From NCBI RefSeq assembly GCF_036826855.1, contig NZ_CP104578.1, forward strand, positions 8,479,435 to 8,543,434: a stretch of 64,000 nucleotides of DNA, in the 5' to 3' direction. Positions 60,159-64,000 of the stretch are shown one piece after another (position 1 is the stretch's first letter; every line of letters starts with the position of its first letter). Position numbers and translations under genes: made by a program. A model generated the notes under the pieces. That model was given only the letters and a program-made list of their open reading frames with translations, had not been told where the DNA came from and made no database searches. Source of the DNA: Streptomyces sp. SJL17-4 (lineage in GTDB: Bacteria > Actinomycetota > Actinomycetes > Streptomycetales > Streptomycetaceae).

Positions 60159-60233
60159 GGGGCTGTAGCGCAGAGGTCGACGCGCGCGGTCTCCAAATTC
60201 GCGAGGACGCCGGTTCAACTCCGGCCGGCCCCG
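60159..60233 (+). tRNA. tRNA-Trp-like gene (anticodon CCA)
   Basis: 75 bases fold as a cloverleaf: acceptor GGGGCTG/CGGCCCC with discriminator G, D-stem GCGC/GCGC, anticodon loop CTCCAAA (CCA), T-stem GCCGG/CCGGC with loop TTCAACT. Irregularities: a T-T mismatch closing the anticodon stem, no base 26, and a six-base variable loop. CCA is not encoded, as usual in actinobacteria. Could be functional, a secondary tRNA of a mobile element, or a degenerate copy. Confidence 0.55.
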
Positions 60234-60348
60234 CCTGCCTTCTGCCGAGTCGACGGGGCGAGCACGAGCGGGTGATGCCGGATGGCCGCCCCCGCTCGGC
60301 ACGTTTACGGGAGGGGCCCTTCGTCTGTTCGCCGCCTGGTCGGCAAGG

Positions 60349-60950
60349 TCAGTGGTCGAGGTGCTCGTAGTGCGTGAGGCGGACGCGGGCCGCCTTCTCG
60401 GTCATGCCGAGCGCCTCGGCGATCTCGGGCATGGACTCCTCTTGTTCGCGCGTGAGGAGCCTGGCGGCGGCCGGGCCTAACCCCGGCGATGAGCTCCTCC
60501 AGTTCGTCGGCGACCTTGATCACCGTCACGTACTCGTCCATCCAGGAGCCGGTCCAGACGCTCGCGCACCTGGGCCAGCAGGCCCGCCAGGTCCTCCGGC
60601 AGCTTCGAAGCTCGGTCGGCCACGTCGTCCATGTGGAGCGCCCAGTCCCCGTACGGGCCGGACGTGTCGTAGACGTCCGGGTCGTCGTCCTCGTGGACCT
60701 TCTCCCAGTCGATCGGGTAGGTCTTCTCGCCGCGCCAGCCGCACGCGCACCGGCCCCGCATCGACGTCGCCGTGGGCCGCCGCATCGTCCCGTCGTAATG
60801 CCACCAGCCGATCGACTCGTGGAAGAAGCTGCCGCTGCTCAGGTCGAAGCAGACCGGCCCCGGCTCACTGCCGTCGGCCAGCAGCACCCCGACCACGCCT
60901 TCGTGCGACTCGAACCCGTCCCGCTGCCACCCGTCCCGATCCCAGCCCAT
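60349..60950 (-). pseudogene. Hypothetical protein with C-terminal sigma-like HTH, frameshifted
   Basis: ATG 60950 (GAGGGGAA upstream) opens MGWDRDGWQRDGFESHEGVV and continues to QVRERLDRLLD; it then shifts frame to DEYVTVIKVADELEELIAG near 60541, and again at a run of four C (60481-60484) to LGPAAARLLTREQEESMPEI and ALGMTEKAARVRLTHYEHLD, ending 60349. The last part is an HTH like sigma factor region 4. The middle contains CACGW and a Trp-rich fold. Each piece has good codon bias, so this is probably one gene broken by two indels rather than separate genes. Confidence 0.6.
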
Positions 60951-61308
60951 CGCGTTCCCCTCGTCTCGGCTTCCGCGGAGGACCCTCCCCGCGGGACTCA
61001 CAGGATCACGATGCAGAACAGCCGCAGAGCCCCGCAGCCGGATGGCGACATATTCCATAGGCAGTTGTAGCGCGCGGCGATCTCGCGCCCCCTGCTCGAC
61101 GAGCAGCCGACTCCGTGCCCAACCGGCTGTGACTGAGCGCGTTACCCGGCCCGTTTGGACAACTCCGATGCTCAGAATCGGACCGGAGGCTGAGGGGGAC
61201 TTCCTGGCCGAAGGCGTTGTCGGAGCCGATCGGCGGCTGCTCGACGGCTGAGGCCGGGGGCGGGGTGCTCCCGGTCCGGGGCCCGGTGTCGGGAGCACCC
61301 CGTCGGGG
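60951..61308. other. Intergenic region between pseudogene and propeller gene
   Basis: 358 bases with no gene that I can support. It contains a small inverted repeat TCCGAT/ATCGGA (61164-61182) and, at its right end, the terminator of the propeller gene. Confidence 0.5.
61261..61302. terminator. Terminator of the propeller/RTX gene
   Basis: Perfect 13-bp inverted repeat CGGGGTGCTCCCG / CGGGAGCACCCCG with a 16-base loop, just beyond the stop of the minus-strand gene. Confidence 0.8.
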
Positions 61309-63099
61309 TCATGGGCAGCCGGGGCCCGTGCTGGGGTTGGTGCAGACGTCGGTGCCGGTGCCGCCGTTGTTGGTGTTCGTTCCCGGGCCGCCGTCGAGGT
61401 TGTCGTTGCCGACGTCGCCGAAGAGGGAGTCGTTGCCGGGGCCGCCGGTCACGGTGTCGTCGCCCGCGGAGCCGTTGAGGGTGTCGTCGCCGACGCCGCC
61501 CGCGACGAGGTCGTTGCCGGGGCCGCCGGTGGCCGAGTCCGCCCCGGGACCGCCGCATACGAGGTCGTCGCCGGCGCCGCTGTTGATGGTGTCGTTGCCG
61601 CCGTGGGCGAGGATGACGTCGCGTGCGGGCGTGCCGTTGATCCGGTCGTTGCCGGGGGTGCCGATGATGGTGGGCTGTTCGCCGAAGCAGGTGACCGCGT
61701 CGACGGTGGTGGTCTCCGTCGCGGTGTCGTTGGCCGGGGTCGGATCGGATACCGCGCCGGCCACGCCCGCCGTGTCGACGGCGATGTCCTCGGTCGTGGC
61801 CTTCGCGGTGATGGTCCGCGCGGCGCTCGCACCGGCGGTGAGGGTGCCGATGCCACACGTGACGACGTCCGGGGTGGTGCCGGCCGTGCTGCACCCGGGG
61901 GACGCCGAGACGAACTGCAGTCCGGCCGGGAGGGTGTCCTGGAGGACGACCCCCTCGGCTGTCTGCGGGCCGTTGTTCGTCGCGGTGAGCGTGTACGTCA
62001 CGTTCTGGCCCTCCACGACGGGGTCGGAACCTGCGTCGGACTTCGCGACGGCCAGATCGGCGTCGGTCAGGTGGATGTGCCCGATGAAGCTGGAGGTCTC
62101 GGCGAACCAGATGTCGTCGTCCGGGCCCTTGGTGATGCCCCAGGGGCCGCGCTCCGAGGAGGGCAGGGGGAACTCGGCGATGACGCCGGATGTGCTGATG
62201 CGACCGATCTGCCCGCTGTTGCGTTCGGTGAACCACAGGCTGTCGTCCGGCCCGGCGGTGATGTCCTGGGGCTGGGGCGCGAAGCCGCTCGACGGTAGGT
62301 CGTACTGGGTCATCACGCCGGATGGGGTGATCCGGCCGATCCGGTTGCCGCCGAACACGGTGAACCAGAGGTTCCCGTCGGGGCCCGTGGTGATGTCGGT
62401 CGGGCCGCCGCCACCGGGGACCGGGAACTCGGTGACGACGCCGGACGTGGTCATGCGGCCGATGAGGTTGGCGCCGATTTCGGTGAACCACAGGTTCCCG
62501 TCCGGCCCGGAGGTGATGTAGGACGGCTGGCCGGAGCCGGCAGGCAGTGGGTACTCGGTGAGGGCGCCGTCGGTGGTGATGCGGCCGATCCGGTGGGCGT
62601 TCTGCTCGGTGAACCACATGGCCCCGTCCGGGCCTGCGGTGATCCCGGTGGGCTCGTCGAACTGGTCGGGGAGCGGGTACTCGGTGACCGTGCCGGCCAT
62701 GTCGATCTTCCCGACCCGGGAGTCGAAGTGCTGCATGGTGAACCAGACGTTCCCGTCCGGGCCGGTGGTGATGTCGTGGGGGGTACTGAACTCGCCGGGG
62801 AGGGGGTACTCGGCGATGAGGGTGCCCGTCGGGCTCATCCGGCCGATCTTGTTGCCGACGGCCTCGGTGAACCACAGGTTGCCGTCGGGGCCGGTGGTGA
62901 TGCCGACCGGGGTGCTGGGGGTGGGGACGGGGTATTCGGTGATGGCCACGTCGGCCCGGGCCTGCGGGGCCCCGGCGACCAGGGGCAGGGCGGCGGCCAT
63001 CAGGATGCCGGTGAGTAGCGCCGCCAGACCGCGCCGACGGCGGGGTTCCGGCCGCTGCGGCGTCCCTGGCTCTGGCGCGTTGCGGGGTGTGGGAGGCAT
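61309..63099 (-). CDS. Secreted Vgb-like beta-propeller with DUF11 and RTX-type repeats
   Basis: 596 residues. An Arg-rich N-terminus and hydrophobic core (LAALLTGILMAAALPLVAG) ending AQARA form a Sec signal peptide. Residues about 50-350 are about seven copies of a repeat of type ITxGPDGNLWFTE...NxIGRxTxxG, as in virginiamycin B lyase-like propellers. A DUF11 Ig-like domain follows (DLAVAKSDAGSDPVVEGQNV). The last 130 residues carry about nine GGxGxDxx units (GGNDTI, GAGDDL, GGPGND), calcium-binding RTX repeats. It starts at ATG 63099 with GAAAGGTG upstream, not in the longer open frame. Probably an extracellular calcium-stabilised binding protein; lyase activity is not implied. Confidence 0.88.
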   Translation of the reverse strand: MPPTPRNAPEPGTPQRPEPRRRRGLAALLTGILMAAALPLVAGAPQARADVAITEYPVPTPSTPVGITTGPDGNLWFTEAVGNKIGRMSPTGTLIAEYPLPGEFSTPHDITTGPDGNVWFTMQHFDSRVGKIDMAGTVTEYPLPDQFDEPTGITAGPDGAMWFTEQNAHRIGRITTDGALTEYPLPAGSGQPSYITSGPDGNLWFTEIGANLIGRMTTSGVVTEFPVPGGGGPTDITTGPDGNLWFTVFGGNRIGRITPSGVMTQYDLPSSGFAPQPQDITAGPDDSLWFTERNSGQIGRISTSGVIAEFPLPSSERGPWGITKGPDDDIWFAETSSFIGHIHLTDADLAVAKSDAGSDPVVEGQNVTYTLTATNNGPQTAEGVVLQDTLPAGLQFVSASPGCSTAGTTPDVVTCGIGTLTAGASAARTITAKATTEDIAVDTAGVAGAVSDPTPANDTATETTTVDAVTCFGEQPTIIGTPGNDRINGTPARDVILAHGGNDTINSGAGDDLVCGGPGADSATGGPGNDLVAGGVGDDTLNGSAGDDTVTGGPGNDSLFGDVGNDNLDGGPGTNTNNGGTGTDVCTNPSTGPGCP

Positions 63100-63351
63100 G
63101 GGCGAGCACCTTTCGGTCGTATGGGAGCGCGCCTGTCTTACCAGAGCCCGATCGTTTCTTCGGATGCAGCGGCACCTGCGGCGCGCCGGATCTACACCCG
63201 TAATCCACCCGATCAGAGCCGTGCCGGCCGGTGGCGACGGCGGGGCGGCGAGATCCCTGCCGTCCCCACGGCCTCCGCCCGCCGACCGCCTACCGGCTGA
63301 CGCCGCAACACCGCGTTCGACGACCACGACTCCCGCTAACTCGGGCACGGC

Positions 63352-64000
63352 ATGAACACACCGCTACCCAGAAGCCTCGATCCGACGCCTGGCGGACGTC
63401 TTCCCCGCTACCTGCTGCGTGTCTCCCACAGGATCGGCATCTCTCGGGGCGACCTCGCGCACCATCGCCGACTGAAGGAGCTTCAAACCGGTCTCCGGCA
63501 CCTCCTGAAGGCAGCGGGCTTGTCGGTCAGGGGCGTTGCCGAGCGGGTCGGGGTGCCCGAGAGCACGGTGTTCGACGTTCTTCAGCAGGACCGGCCACCC
63601 CGGCCGGACGTTGTGGCAGAGATCGCCCACGCGTGTGGCGCACCCCCAGGGCCTTGGCGTGACGCGGCCGCGGGGCTCGCGACCACCGGGCCAACTACTG
63701 ATCAGGCCCCGGACCCTGCCGATCTCATCATCAAGGCGGCTGCCACACGACCACCGGCGGAAGTTGCAGAGCTGGTCACCAGCCTGCGGGCCGGCGGAAG
63801 ACCGGACGTCGCAGCCCGTTTGATCGAAGCGGCGGCGAAGACCCGTCCGGCGCCCGAAGTCGCCGACCTCGCCATGGCGCTGCTGGACCTCTCCTCGCAC
63901 CGGGAGGAGGCCAATGGAACGGGGCCCAATCTGCCGCAGGGGCCGGCACCTCAGCCAGAGGTGCCGGCCCCTCGAACGGAATCACCGGGCTGGTTCCTGC
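63352..64000 (+). CDS. HTH protein, partial at 3' end
   Basis: The frame is open from ATG 63352 to the window end, at least 216 residues. The N-terminal part has an HTH-like segment (LLKAAGLSVRGVAERVGVPESTVFDVLQQD, about residues 55-85). The later part holds related helical repeats (RPPAEVAELVTSLRAGGRPD and RPAPEVADLAMALLDLSSHR) separated by about 30 residues, then a Pro-rich stretch. Divergent from the propeller gene across 252 bases that would hold both promoters. The ribosome site is weak, so the start is uncertain. A DNA-binding regulator is likely. Confidence 0.65.
   Translation, partial: MNTPLPRSLDPTPGGRLPRYLLRVSHRIGISRGDLAHHRRLKELQTGLRHLLKAAGLSVRGVAERVGVPESTVFDVLQQDRPPRPDVVAEIAHACGAPPGPWRDAAAGLATTGPTTDQAPDPADLIIKAAATRPPAEVAELVTSLRAGGRPDVAARLIEAAAKTRPAPEVADLAMALLDLSSHREEANGTGPNLPQGPAPQPEVPAPRTESPGWFL

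Noticed and set aside
61172..63208. Arg/His-rich minus-strand frame overlapping the propeller gene
   Set aside because: Low-complexity alternative phase of the propeller coding sequence.

Overview
The window reads as actinobacterial, most likely Streptomyces. GC is very high, starts are often GTG or TTG, the main locus is a giant nonribosomal peptide synthetase (NRPS) operon, and the right-hand side carries telomere-replication-like genes and decayed genes typical of a linear chromosome arm or linear plasmid. No taxonomic search was possible.

Region 1 (1-43.6 kb) holds three contiguous, translationally coupled NRPS genes, the first cut by the left edge. They contain one partial and thirteen complete elongation modules and a terminal thioesterase. 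Adenylation pockets read by eye give Asn (modules 1, 5, 8) and Asp (modules 3, 6, 12). One repeated unassigned pocket occurs in modules 4, 7, 10 and 11, and three pockets occur once (modules 2, 9, 13). Four condensation domains look like dual epimerisation/condensation domains. Chain initiation and any earlier residues lie left of the window. A strong hairpin directly follows the thioesterase gene.

Region 2 (43.6-53.8 kb) is the cluster's accessory set: an unrecognised 115-residue protein, an ABC exporter, an MbtH-like protein, a PLP-dependent threonine dehydratase/serine racemase-like enzyme, a TrmB/LuxR-type regulator, two small unknowns (one a secreted protein with four DSGWQ repeats), a StrR-like ParB-fold regulator, a prephenate dehydrogenase and a siderophore-interacting-type flavin reductase. 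The pairing of StrR-like regulator and prephenate dehydrogenase recalls clusters that use 4-hydroxyphenylglycine or tyrosine-derived residues.

Region 3 (53.8-57.3 kb) is a second module: a small HTH protein overlapping a protein with an HTH, a possible zinc motif and what look like family-B DNA polymerase motifs (Tap-like), then a 189-residue HTH protein of terminal-protein size, a GCGAAGC-capped hairpin, and a relic resembling the C-terminus of the classical terminal protein Tpg. I read this as a candidate, partly decayed telomere-replication locus.

Region 4 (57.3-64 kb) is gene decay and scattered accessory genes: at least four pseudogenes broken by stops or single-base frameshifts, an intact HTH protein, a tRNA-Trp-like gene, a secreted beta-propeller/DUF11/RTX-repeat protein and a partial HTH protein running off the right edge.
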